Below, in pieces: positions 47,649 through 59,800 of a DNA stretch of 64,000 nucleotides. Below the pieces are notes generated by a model that was not told the DNA's origin, ran no database searches, and was given only the letters and a program-made list of their open reading frames with translations. How positions within the stretch are numbered: position 1 is the first letter of the stretch; every line of letters begins with the position of its first letter. Where the stretch lies: assembly GCA_000310025.1 (NCBI GenBank), contig FN649733.1, positions 1,401,351 through 1,465,350 of the forward strand, given 5' to 3'. The DNA is from Ectocarpus siliculosus. Its lineage: Eukaryota; Sar; Phaeophyceae; Ectocarpales; Ectocarpaceae. The position numbers were made by a program, and so were the translations under genes.

Positions 47649-48144
47649 TTCGAAGCTTATCGTCAGCCCACGGGGACCCATGATGGCACATGAGCGGATA
47701 ACAACAACCAATTGATGGCCCATCGGGGAGGGTAACGACTCATAACGGGCATTGACTCTGACGAATTGCGTGGGCCGAACGTGAGTGGGTCGTAGTAGGG
47801 CCAACGGGTCGCGTTTAGAATTGGACCTGGGGGACGACCCACGTGTTGAATTCATGAAACGTCTCTTGGGACGAAGGTTCTAGTCTATGGGCGGAACCAA
47901 CATCCAAACTACATCCACGCGGCTTTTTGGCACGCAAGCTGACGCGTTGACTTCAACTGACAATGAGGCCAAAATCAGATGGGATGTCACCCGGCCGCCG
48001 AGTAGAAATAAATCTACCTACCCAGCAGGTGATCTTGGATCGGCAAGTTCTCTGATCTTCGCTGGGTATTGGCGGTTGTCCTGAAGTCAGAACTCAAGAA
48101 CTTTGCCATCGTCAAAAATAACCCTACAGCTCTTTCACGCAACG

Positions 48145-51100
48145 TCACGAGTCAAAGTCATCGCCGTACTCTTCCTCTTCCACCTCCTCCTCCCCCTCCT
48201 TTTTCTCCTCCTCCCATTCCTCCTCGTCTTGGTCCCAAACGGCATCCTGCACCGCAAAGGGAAGGGCAGACCATTGTGAAGGTGGTAATCAGAAAAGGCC
48301 GGCGCGTGACCCTTCAAGTCCTCAACTGTCTGTTAACTGGATTCACGGCGTCTACCGCCATTGAACGACCACTTCACCTGTCTGTCTCGTGCTCCGCTAC
48401 GGATCGCACTGGCCAGATGTGCTCTCTACACAGTGTTTCCATAACAATACAAGGAGAGCGAGGGGAACCCACTCACAGATTCTTTCCATGCAACATTTCA
48501 CGACGAATCCAATCGTACCAGTTGCCAACTGTGACAAAAAAATATTGTGCGATCCGATCGTGCTGATCCCGGTAGAAGGTGCACCTGCCGGTTTAATTCC
48601 AACTGGCATTTTTTCCGGGCGGCATTGTGTCGCTTGCCAATGTTTTCCGGGCCCGTAGGGACCAGGGAACCCGACCTACCTCAAACTCCTCCTCATCGTG
48701 TTCGTGGATGCTGTCGATCGCTTTCGGCGCCACGAAAGGTGGCGGCCCTGGGGCAGCATCGTCAGCATCCTCGTCCACTTCCTCGACCAACGAGTCTTCC
48801 GCCTGAACAGGACCGAGTGGTTCACACCAGGGTCCAACAAAAAGTAGGTAATATCTTTGAAACCAATCGCATGGGAGCAAAACTCGAAAGCATTGGACTG
48901 ATGGTACAGTACGAGGGGGGGGGGGCGTACTCTTATGTTTTCCATACCACGTACAGTGCGAGGGGAAGTTGCTTTTGGAAAGTGCACTATTTTGTAACCG
49001 GGGTGAACGCGGCGAGGCACACCAAGTTTACTTCGCTCTTCTTCTCGCCGTGGGCCGTGCAACACAGCAACGCTAAACAACCGTTGCACATACCGTAGAC
49101 GACACAAGATAGCACACCCCGGTGATAACATTTTGGGCTTGAAAAGTAAGTTCACCGGGTGTGGTATCCTGTGGGGTGTGTGGTATCTTATGTAGCCCAG
49201 GACATAAAGTGCAGCTCGCTTGGGCCCTTAAGAGGATGTGATAAACCAGGGTGGTGATAGCACGTCCGAACACCCACAGGGTGTGTTTGGTGTGATAAAT
49301 GAGGGGGGTAATGGGGTGTACTAGCACGTCCGAATACCCACAGGGTGTGTTTGGGGTGTGATAGTGAGGGTGTGTGATAAAAGGTGTTATAACACTTCTT
49401 GTAGAATTGAACCGCTGCTGCCGCACGCTTGGTTGGTATTGCGGGCGTGTGATAGCAGTGCCTGTACCAGCATTTCATGGCTTTGTGGTTCTGCGGAATG
49501 TGGTAAAACAATGGAGCTCAACGGAGGTGACGAAACTCCTGAGCACATGACTCGTTGGCCACAGAGTGCGCCGTCCGTCCTGCCCCCTCACACAAAAAGT
49601 AGGCTCCTGCATACCTTGCTATTGGGTACGACCAAAAGAGAGTTTACGCAGATTTTGTGTGTGTGAGATACCCACATGCCCACGCGGCAGATGTTGTATC
49701 ACCCCGGTGATAGAAGGAGAAGCCTGCGGTGTAACCTCAGGGTGTGTTATCTTATGTAGCCCCGGTGATAAATCGATGGTTTGTCGGAAACGCCGAAAAT
49801 CATCACCGGGGTGTCGTATTCTGTGAGGTGTGTGGATTCTTATGTGGGTGTGTTATCTTGTGTCGTCTACGGTAATCGGTGTTATTGTGGCTCACATCTC
49901 CTACTGTAGCCTTGTCTTTTGGGCCAGTTGACAGCGAGAAGGTTGATGATTGCAAAAAACTTTCAGAGTGAAATCAATTCACTTGAGAATCATCGCGAAA
50001 CGTAGCAAAGGGGATCCGTCCGAGACGTGTTCCAACACACATCAGGTTGGCCCTCGAAGGATATGTAATGATGAACTCTCCAACCATCGCGTACATGGTT
50101 GCGATGTGTCAATGAAGGGCACCATTGGCTTTCTGGAATCGCCGTCGAACACTCGTCCCCTCATCGGTTTGCGAAAACAGTGCGGTGTGCGCATTTTATC
50201 CTGCATGCAATCATACCGTTCACATAGAGGTTTTCTTAATCAGTTTGCTCAACTACTGTTGGTAACAAGTCTACCACGTGGTGGTGAATAAGTACTCATG
50301 TGTTCACCTGCGAAGCGAAATCAGCATCGTATTCATCCTCCTCGGCGGAGATGTCGTTCCCCCCTTCCTCAGCTCGCACTGGGCCACCGACCGCGTCTCT
50401 TCCTACTCCTGCCTCTGCCCGTCCACGATGTCCGTTGCTGCTGTTGCTGTTGCTGTTGCTGTTAGAGCTGCTGCTTTGCACAATACTGTCGCCGTGGCTA
50501 ACGGGTCCAGTAGTGCCCCCGCGCGATGTCCTATAATCTTGCGGCTCTATGGCCGATCTGAAAAGTGATTCCGCGCCGTCAGTCCTGCTGCGAGAAGGGT
50601 CATTATGTGTGGTGCTGTCGTCACCGCTGCTTCTGTCGCAGGAAGAGTGACTGCCCCTCTCCCAATGAAAGTCGAGATCGTCGGTGGCGTTAACGGTATT
50701 TGCAACAAAGAGATTTTGTTCCTCTCTCGTGCCGCCCCCGCGGGTCGTTGCCTCTTCCACAGTTGGCTGAGACCCTGGGTTGCTTCTACCTGTGTCCGAA
50801 ATATCGTCCATCACGGCTGCTTCCGCTGCTTTGTTCGGGCGCTCAGATATCCGCACAATACCGCTAGTGAAATCTTGCCCTGTCCGAGGTACTGGCTCCA
50901 ACTGGTGTCTTGTTTCTCCCGTAATGCTTGATGCCGGCGTCTGCTTGCCGCTGATGCTGTTTGTTTTGTCGTCTCTGTTGTTGCAAGAGCCGCTGTCAGC
51001 CGCGATGCGACTAGCAGAGCCTCTGCTGTCACTAGATCGCCGATCGTCTTTCTGTCCATTTGAATGAAAAGATGATCCTCCCGCACTGCCATCTTCTAGA

Positions 51101-53640
51101 AGTTCCTCGAGCACAGCCGCCTCGAAACTGTCATCCCTGAAGTGTATCTCGGCCTCTGGAATGACTGTTTGGCTGTGTTGGACACCTTCATGCACAATAG
51201 CCTTTTCATTTGTCCCGTTTCCCTCTTCTCTTCTCCCCAAGCTTGAGGGCATTTCCGGCCTAGCGATAGTTGTGGTGGTAATCGCCGGGTTTGTTCTGGG
51301 CGACGATTTGCCATCTGCACCCTCACCAGGAGCAGTAGCAACACCATCGACCACAGCGTCAGAGTCTTCACCCACCTCTGCGGCTTTCGAGGAATTCTCC
51401 TGCGCGAGCACCCCGGCTGCCACCGTGCCCTCTGTCTCTCGACCTTTTGAAGGAGAGCACCCGTCATCCCGACGTATACCCCTGTCCGAAAGGGTGGTCG
51501 TGGACATCCCTGGGCGTTCGGGGCTCCTGCCGGATCGTCGCCTATCACCGTAGTTTCCGGTCTCGCTGCCGTGCTCGCCGGAGGCGGTGGGTTTGTTGCT
51601 GCCTCTGCCGTGAGAGTCGTGATTGTTCGTCGCGACCTCTTTGCCGGTAGCTACGGTGGTTCTCGCTCCACCTCTGCTCTTGCTGTTGTCATTGTAGCCA
51701 TCGGTGTGGGCGTTCTTCTCGGGAATTCTAGCGCCCTGATGAGGAGAGGTTGTGACTTCGTCCCCTCGACGCATCCTATCTCGGTGATCAAACTCCCACG
51801 GAATCCGGACTCGTGGTCGCGGTGGATGTTGCGCCGACGGAGTATCAGCTCCCGCACCATCTGCTAAACGAGGCGATGGTCATGGGATTGAACATTGTGC
51901 CCACTTCTTTTCTTCAACGGTCGCATTGTCCATGTTGAAACACCCACCAAACAGAGACCGTAGTAGTTCCTGCAGGGAAACGTGCTTGGCAATACGAAAA
52001 ATTCAACGATATACCACATCATTTTTCTCGTTTGGGTCTGGATTGGATTCGTCTTCGTCGCGACCCCTGCGTCACCTGTGCTGTTTTCGTGTTTTCTTCT
52101 GCCGTCGATCTCTCGCATGTCCGTCTCGAACCCCCAAGACTCCAGCGCCCTTCTCAACCTGTTGGGCAGGCACACACTCGTCCCCAGCCGAGGCCACCTT
52201 CCAGAAGCGAGCTTAGAGTGAATGACCTGGGCGTGAAGCAGGTGACCCCGGTTCGGATGCCGCGCCGCCACCTGCGAAGCAGCGGAACGGCGTACGCTGA
52301 GGACGTTTTTCTCTTGTGCGCCCTCGCAATATTGATTCAACCGATGTAATGCGATAGGTCCTAACGTCCAAACCTCAAGACTGCCGTTGCCTTCGGTTGC
52401 CCTTACGGTTCTCTGAAGCGTGACCCCAACGGAGAAACACAGCATATCCAACCGCTCTTTGAACGTAGGCTTCTAAACCGTACGAGCACGTCAACGTGTT
52501 TAGGTTGAGGACATTGGCCCCCCTCGGGGTTGCGTCGCAACCTTCTCCCTGCATGTGTTTTTCAACACGCTCGCTGTGGTGTGATTTCGGTCTCGTCTGC
52601 CACGCCGTAAGCCATGCAGAAAGAACGGATCTCAAACAAGACAACGAGATGTGTTTATGCGTATGTTTCTTACATACGTCCCGTGGAGCATCGCGTGCGA
52701 ATGTTCCTAAACACGGCGACGTGCAAACGTTTTATGTCACAAGGGTTTCGACTGTGCGCTGGTACCTCCTGACAACAACCAACAGCTGAACCCCACTCGT
52801 TGCGATGCAAACAGCCGCCCGAGAACGAACTGGGTGCATGACACGGATACCCTGAAAGTTTGGCAATGCAACGGAGGGAGGGCCGTGGAAGATGATATGC
52901 AACATCACCTGGACCTCGAGCGCCCCTACGCGCCGCCGCCGCAACGTGGTCGCGCTTGCACTGCCGCTACCGCTACCGCCGCCATCACCCCCCGGGGACA
53001 ATGTCCTGGAACGGAGCGGGGATTTCTTGAGGACGACTGCTAGCCGTACCGGCAACTCTCGCAGGCTCTCTATCAAGAGTTCCTTGACCGCGTTCGCATG
53101 GCTAAGGTAGACCTTGGGATCGAACGGCACGTAAAGAAGACGGCATGCGGCAGGAGGAGCATCATCATACAAGCCTTGTCCTATACAGCGTATCGCATCG
53201 CCGATGCCAAAGAGGGGTAAAGGGTTCGAGGGTTGAATAGGCTGCCCGCGTAGGTATTGTACATTTGTTTGGTCATCAAAGACGGAGGAAAAGAACCCAG
53301 GAGGCAGGGTAAGGTCTACCGGTGGACGTTCTGGTGTCTCAGAGGGAGCCAGAAACAGCAGTGTCAATGCTTATGCTCCCGAGTGTTCCCCACAGAAGCG
53401 AAGGATTGACTCGTTCAGCAGCCCAGCAAGTGCGACAATGGTTTTCTTCCCCTCGTGACACTTTGGGTCTCGAGATGTGTAGACAATGCACTGTCGGCGC
53501 TGTCGTACGCGAAACGTCTCTTCTTCCTTCACCTCAGGGTCGTGGCGCGTCGTCATCCGGTGCCGGTGGCAGCCATGGCAGTGCTCCACCGTTACGACTA
53601 CATCCCCCTTCTCCATTTCCGCGTGCTCCGGCCAAGACAC
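48145..53640 (-). CDS. Unidentified multi-exon protein with disordered middle and acidic C-terminus
   Basis: Function not recognised. Phase-consistent exons (minus) are 52909-53367 (start uncertain), 52076-52472, 50308-51863, 48680-48802 and 48145-48246 (stop TGA). The 52909 exon reads GFFSSVFDDQTNVQYLRGQP and CRLLYVPFDPKVYLSHANAV. The 52076 exon reads KPTFKERLDMLCFSVGVTLQ and GSLEVWTLGPIALHRLNQYC. The 518-codon exon at 50308 is S/G/D/R-rich low complexity, with an SNSNSNSN stretch. The C-terminus is strongly acidic (DQDEEEWEEEKKEGEEEVEE), with EYDADF and EYGDDF echoing each other. Upstream in the same frame, 53374-53640 reads VEHCHGCHRHRMTTRHDPE, a CxxC/His/RHD motif. An in-frame TAA at 53371-53373 separates it, so that junction is unresolved. 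The LINE at 53959 lies just upstream of the likely 5' end. Confidence 0.6.
48915..48957 (-). mobile_element. Extremely 5'-truncated LINE tail insertion
   Basis: On the minus strand it reads GGTATGGAAAACATAAGAGT then ACG and a C-run, matching the end of the 19360 LINE (GGCATGCAAAGCATAAGAGT, ACG, C-run) at 19 of 23 bases. Plus-strand flanks GTACAGTACGAGGGG and GTACAGTGCGAGGGG look like a 15-bp target duplication. Only about 25-30 bases of element were inserted. It lies in an intron of the unidentified gene. Confidence 0.6.
49091..49874. mobile_element. 784-bp non-autonomous DNA transposon, same family as the 47428 MITE
   Basis: The ends are TACCGTAGACGACACAAGAT, AGCACACCCC and the inverse GGGTGTGTTATCTTGTGTCG, TCTACGGTA. 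The first 30 bases match the 47428 element except at a few sites. The interior has many GTGTGTTATCTTATGTAGCC-like words and two tandem copies of a roughly 80-bp unit (AGCACGTCCGAA then ACCCACAGGGTGTGTTTGG). No transposase frame is present. It sits in the intron 48803-50307. Confidence 0.8.
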
Positions 53641-53958
53641 CGTTGGGACCGCGCTCGCCAGTCCATCCCCCTGGAAGGAAAAGTGCCGCGTGTTGGGGTG
53701 TTGCAGGATTTAAAGGTTGAAGGGGGGGGGGGCATTGCACGCCTATTAAACATCCAACCATCTCCCCGGCCTGCCCCCCCCGTCCCTGGGATAGGCCGAG
53801 GTTCCGCAAGTGAATCTAGACCTCGAAAGACCACCCAGCAAAGACAGATATACGGTCCCTAGCACCGTTGAGAGGGGGATCCTGAGTTTGACGGTTGGGA
53901 GTTACTGCTGTCGTGAGATCGGGGTAGCTCGTGAACCGCCAGCTTTTGTAGCTGCAAA

Positions 53959-55323
53959 ATGAGACTGGATCCTAACGCCCCGGCTTGGACACCGGGGTTA
54001 TGCAGCAGCAGAGAGCACGGTGAGGGTGGCGGAGTGACCGCACGCCGTGGGGGTATGCCCCAGAGAGAGGAAAGGAGAGAGTCCAGAGATGGAGGGCCAC
54101 ACTGCTCCGGGACAAGAAGACAAATCTATGGGAAGCAAGGCAAGAACCGGGGTAACTATCATCTTAGCCCGAGTGTTCGCAAACAAATAGCAAAAAAACA
54201 AAAAAAGAGGGGGAGATGGAGGAGAAGGAGGGGTCGGGCGGCGCGTAGGCTAACTAAGAGAGCAGCGCGCGCCGCGCGAAAGAGACAGCAGGGTCAACTT
54301 CTTAGGGTAGCAACCTGGAATGTGCGGACTTTGGCTGTAAACGGGGCCAATGGATACGGGCGAGTCTATAGCATTCTACACGAGGCAGCGAGACAAGACG
54401 TATCGGTGGTAGGAATGCCGGAGACACGGAGGGCAGGTCGAACGGAATTTGCAGCAGCGGGTTTCCGGGTGTTCTGCTGTGGCACGGAGACTGGTGGAGT
54501 CCATGGTGTGGGGATAGCCGTCAAGGAGTCACTGTGCAAGACATCCACGTTCACTACCGAGCTTATCGACGAACGCCTTATGGCCATGAGGTTTCTGTTG
54601 GCAGGCCACCGTGGAGCGGTCAACTTCGTAACCGCGTATGCTCCAACCGAACCTTCAACCGCCGACAGCAAGCGCGTGTTCTGGGGAAAACTTGACAGTC
54701 TCGTGCGGAGGATCCCTTCCAAAGAATGCGTGTATGTCCTATTGGATGCCAACGCGCGGACGGGAGATAGGTTGGACGGAGGGGACGGAAGGGTAATAGG
54801 AATGTACGGGCGTGATGAGCTCAACGACAATGGCATGCTACTGTTGAATTTCGTAACGGAAAACAGGCTTGCTCTCACGAACACGTTCTTCGAGACACGC
54901 AAGGGCGGAATATGCACACATACAACGGTGTGTCGGGAAACGATTGCAAGCGCCTTGTCTACATCCTGACAAGGCAGGCACATCACGGCCGAGTATCTAA
55001 CGTGGTTGTCATCCCCCAGCCGGTTCGCCCAGTCAAAGCAGACTCAGACCACAACATGGTAGTAGCCACCGTCAACCTCGGTGGCAGGCTTGCCCACAAC
55101 CGTGCAGTCCGGACTAAACCGAAACAGCAACAATTCAACCGACGGGAATTGCTGTTCGAAGCAGCACGGTGTGCGGTGACTAATCGGTTTCTCCTCAACC
55201 TCGACACACGACTGGACGAGCGAACAACCACCGCCGCGGAATTGGCGACCGACTTTACCAATGCTCTCCTCGAAGCAGCGCGGACGACCCTAGGGGAGGA
55301 ACCGCGGAGACGCCGCACGCAGG
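53959..55323 (+). pseudogene. LINE endonuclease region, frameshifted
   Basis: The first frame (53959-54969) starts with a basic R/K-rich segment and then the APE domain: VATWNVRTL, MPETRR, GVHGVGIAVKE, AYAPTE, LLDANARTGD. It runs out of frame at TGCACACATACAACGG. The next frame (from about 54912) carries on with HTYNGVSGNDCKRLVYIL and the catalytic SDHNMVVATV, then the linker to RRRRTQEW. A one-base indel explains the switch. The domain is therefore not translated intact. Confidence 0.8.
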
Positions 55324-55324
55324 A

Positions 55325-56830
55325 GTGGTGTTCGTCGTGCGCCGCCTCCAGGAGCTGGGGCGGAGAAAGAAAATACCGCTCTACATGTGCTTCGTCGACT
55401 TGAAGAAGGCGTATGATTCGTTGGACCGAGAGATGCTATGGAAGGTGCTGGCCAGGGCCGGGATTCCCGCGAAGCTAATCAAAGTCATCCGCCAATTCCA
55501 TGATGGAATGCGGGCCCGGGTGCGCATGGACGACGGAGAACTATCGGACTGGTTCTTCGTCACACAGGGCGTGCGACAAGGATGTGTGCTATCCCCACTG
55601 CTGTTCAACATCTTCTTCGCCGAGGTCCTCGAGGTCGTCGTTATCCGATTCAGCGAGGATGATGTTGTTCTGCGGAATCTGGTGTGCTTGGAGGAGGGGA
55701 AGACGGAAGCGGGGGGGGGGGAGGAGACACCCCTTGACCGAATACGGAGGGCAGTATGGGGGATGCTGTATGCCGATGATGCCGGCGTCCTATCGAGGTC
55801 TGCAAAAGGACTGGCGAGAATGATGACCATCATCGTTGAGGTGTTCGGCTTCTTCGGGCTAACGGTGTCGGAAAAAAAAATGGAGACGCTCCTGATGCGC
55901 GCGAAGGACAAGTCGACTACAACATCGCAGCCCCCCCCGCCTCCACCACTGACCATCGAAACCGCGGGACAGAAATACCCCCAGACGACCGAGTTCCGGT
56001 ACCTCGGTGGCCTCGTCAACGAACATGGCGACCTCACCCGGGAGATCAGCTACAGGAGCAGAGGAGCGTGGGCGTGCCTCAGGCGATATGGCCAGGAGCT
56101 CTTCGACAGACCGAAAACGCCATTCCGACTCAAGATCTGCCTCCTCCAGGAGGCGATGGAGGCACTGCTGTACGGCTGCATGACATGGTCACCACTCAGC
56201 GGCCACTATCAGGCGCTGCGGTCGACACACCACCGACTGCTCCTTCGAGTTATCGGGTACAAGCGCAAGAAAGACACCTACCGGCAGCTCTCGTACGCCC
56301 AGAAGCTGAAGAGGGTCGAATGCCAGAGCGTTGAAGCCACGATCCGACAACGACGCCTACTGTTCGCGGGAGCACTGGCAAAGCAGCCGGACGGGCGACT
56401 CCCGAAACGACTGATGCTTGGCGAGCTGGCGGGGGGGGAGAAGCCACGTAGGGGGGGACAGGAACATAACTGGCCGAAGTGTGTGCTCGACGACCTGAAG
56501 GCATTCGGGGCCGACCACGGATCTACGACAACCGATCCATGTTGTCTCGGAATTCCCGTACCGAAAGACACGGCACCGAAGTTAAGGTGGACGGAAGCCG
56601 CGAGGGTGGAGGGGGGAGTACCCTGGCATGCGGCGGTGCTGCAGGGAGCTGAGAGGTTCATGACCTCCTGGCACGAGAAGGAAGAAGAGGCCAGCCGACA
56701 ACGAGCGCTCAAACGAAACCACAAGCCAACAACCAATGGGGCGGGAGGGGGGCAGGAGACGGACGAGACGGCGAGGGAAGAAAGCAAACGAGAAGAGACG
56801 GACCGAGTGGCACGATACGTGCCGAATTGA
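55325..56830 (+). pseudogene. LINE reverse transcriptase region, N-terminal part deleted
   Basis: Open for about 500 codons. RT motif A (FVDLKKAYDSLDR), motif B (GVRQGCVLSPLLFNIFF), motif C (MLYADDAGVL) and YLGGLV are present and look intact. The N-terminal RT motifs expected between the endonuclease linker and motif A are missing: RTQEW abuts FVVRRLQEL in a different frame. The C-terminus is long and basic, with GGQEHNWPKC. It ends at TGA near 56830. Confidence 0.8.
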
Positions 56831-56857
56831 ATTTCTTTTAGCCAATTCCCCCCCCCC

Positions 56858-59800
56858 AACGCTGCACCATTGCACCAACCCCCCAGTAGTGATGACGTAC
56901 CATCACAATGTATCGCTGGTTGATGGCCATGTTTGCGTGTTTGCTTGTTCGTTAGGGGTCTCTCCACCGTGTGCCTTGTTCTGCCTCATACTTCTTGTTA
57001 TTTTCGGCCTGGTCCCTCTTTGTCCTCGCCCTTTTTCATTTTTTTTTCATTTTATTTTCTCTTCTCCTTACTGTTTCCATTTTTATGTTTTCTCTTGTTT
57101 CTCTTTTCTCTCTTTTTCTCTCTTTTTCTCTCTTTTTTTCTCTCTTTTTCTGTGCCAGATGGCCTTGTCTCTGCTTGCGATGTGAAGTACCAAGATTGAA
57201 CCAAGGGGGTGTACCTCTTTCTCTCCGGCCCATGATAGATAGTGACTCCTAGTCTCAGTTGATACCTCGCATAGCGCGCAGAGGGAGTGGAGGATTCCAG
57301 AATAATATATGTCGTCGATCTCTATTGACTTGCGGACCCCTCGGGGCCAGTTTATTTGAGTGTACCTTTTTAGCGTAAGTTAACCTGTGACCACGGGAAT
57401 CGACCGCGTCGAGTGTTGGATCAGTACGGACATACGGAAGTACTGGGTAGAGAGAGATCGGAACGGTTTTGAATGTGAAGACAACAACAACAACAACAAA
57501 CATACTCTGTTCTGCTATTGAACAACCGAACCAAAAAATCCCGAGGTTGCGGGTCCGGAGGCCGGAAGGAGATACATGGCCAGGCCGTTTTCCCCACAAG
57601 GGACGACCGTGGAGAAAGTCTGACGGAAGCACTTGTCGTTGCTGGCACGATGGCCCTAGTCACTGACTATCAGTTTTCTTCTCGCTCAAGCGAAACGCTG
57701 CGAGACTAAAAAGCGGAATTATATTCCGGTCTCCGCTCAAGAGTGATCCGCAAAAAGCCAGCAAAGTCAACATCATCGGAATTTTTTTTCGCAATAATCG
57801 GCGAGAGGTCCATGCTAGGAACTCTTGGGCCTGAAATGACGCAGAAACAGCAGGATTGCAACCTATAACTCAAATAATTGCCGCCATCCAACCAGCGGCA
57901 CCCATGTGATTTCGTCGAAGCTTTGGCCTTGGCTGCTCGACGTTTTACCCGTAGATCCGACGATGGATTTTGTTGTTGAATCGTGACGGCGTAAGGAAAG
58001 AATCACCTTCTCTTCACGAACGGTCTCGATGTAGCGCAACACGCTAGCCTCCACCGAGGGGGTGGGCCAGCACGGCCTTGTCGGCCTCTTGGGAGGGCGT
58101 GGCGGCTCCAATCGGGGTCCTCCCCCCCTCCGGGCGAAGCGGGGCCCTCCTCCTCGTCCCCAGCTGTCCTAATGCATGTCATGGGGAGTGTTTATGGGGA
58201 GGTCACCCGGGGGAGGCGGTGGACGGGGGGTTACAAACAGAGAGAAATTGCCTGACATGAGAAAGAGTTCTTCCAGATGTTCTCTTCGTAGCCTGTGTCT
58301 CTTTGTGCACTACTCCTTCCCGTCGCTCCCAAACCTCGACTACCAACTCCCACCGTTACCCCGGCGTCTTTGTTTGGCATACGTATGTGCTCGTGTACAT
58401 TTTTTCTCACACAATAACAAACGGGGCTAGATCACCGAGCACCTAAAACCAATTGCGTGAACAAGATGTCCACGGCTTGTGTTTCATCTGGGTCTTGCTT
58501 GGTGCTTAAGCCAGGGTGCTTCACGGTAGCTCGCTCGCCTCTCATCCTTTCTCCCTGAAGTTCGTGGTCCAGTCTCGAGTGGGATGTGTGTTCAACTACT
58601 GAAGCACTTCGAAGCAAGAGGCATATTAAACCTAAGTCAATTATCAACTCTTTGGGCTTGTGTCCACGGATTTCTTTAGGCTCAACACACCTCTCGCGGG
58701 CCTGGCGTTCACGTCAGCCACGAAACCCTGCACGCGGCCTGCAAGGTTCCTGGTGGACCGAGACCTTTGGTGCTCTGTATAGCGCGATAACGCAATTTGT
58801 ATGGGGGTTCCTCGCCCTATGTGCCGCTGCACCACAGCCGTCCCCCCCCCCCCCCCCCTTTCCCTTCGCGCAAGTTCCCCAACTCACATCTAGAATACCT
58901 CCATAGTCGTCGCTGGCATCGCGCTCGGTAGTTTTCCCGCTCAATGGCCGTCGGCGAAGCGGACCTTGATGCTGCTGCTGCTGCCCGGGGGACACTCTAC
59001 GCCCAGTGTATGCGTGATAAACGAGACCGATGTTGTCCTTGTGGTGTTGGCGATTGAATAACGCAGCAGGTGACGGAAAGTGGAGGTAGTGAGGACGTGG
59101 TATTTGGCAAGCGGCGCACGCAGAACGCATGCTGCGCGGGGCAAGGACGGAACCGTTGCGAGGTTCAAGACATATGTCACCAATAGCTTTTTCATTGTTG
59201 GTTGATAATTTGTACCTTGTCGTCTCACATAGTATTGTTTCCTGTTGATGAAAATAAAAATGAACTCCTTGCGTTGGCGATCATCTAGATCCAAAGAAGA
59301 GAGAAGGCAACGACCACGATGATGGTTGACCTGTTCCCAACCATTCAGTGGACGATTTTCCCGCCAAAGTCAAAGCCAGTCGATCGCACGACCAGCCGCA
59401 CCAGGCCTTACCTTCCGCCTTGCCGAGGGAGCGCTCCGTTGCCTGAGCTTCCGAGGCTGGCCATCTGCCGTTTGCGCCGTTTTGCATGTAGGGTGAGTCG
59501 GCTGCGCGTAGTAGGTTTGGTGGGCGGTCACATTGCGGTTGTAATGGATGGGAGTCTTTCGTGGGTGTGGTATAGACGTCGTTTGCATATATTTGGCATT
59601 GAACCACAAAACCGTGAGCATGTCCAAGAGCTCGACTCTTGATACGTAGGCGGACTGCAAGCTGCACGTATCCTTAGATCACCAACCGACTGCTCCGCAA
59701 ACGAAAGTATGTCGCAGCGGAGGCATGCGTGTGGGGATAGGGGGAGGCAATCCGTCGATCCATGTCCTGTCATTGTGTTTGAACAAGAAATACTTAGGAC

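Larger units (their letters stand above)
46008..48144. other. Convergent intergenic region, no supportable gene
   Basis: It separates the 3' end of SppA from the 3' end of the unidentified minus-strand gene. No exon motif was seen. It holds a 17-bp tandem duplication near 46523-46556 (CACTCCCGTTGTTCAGG twice), a CCCATGGG-rich stretch and a MITE. Confidence 0.5.
53959..56857 (+). mobile_element. Defective APE-type non-LTR retrotransposon
   Basis: One element with an apurinic-type endonuclease followed by a reverse transcriptase. It is broken by a frameshift near 54912-54930 and by an internal deletion near 55325. It ends with a run of ten C (56848-56857). It is a different family from the 19360 LINE. 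I could not identify a clean target duplication. It lies upstream of the minus-strand unidentified gene. Confidence 0.85.
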
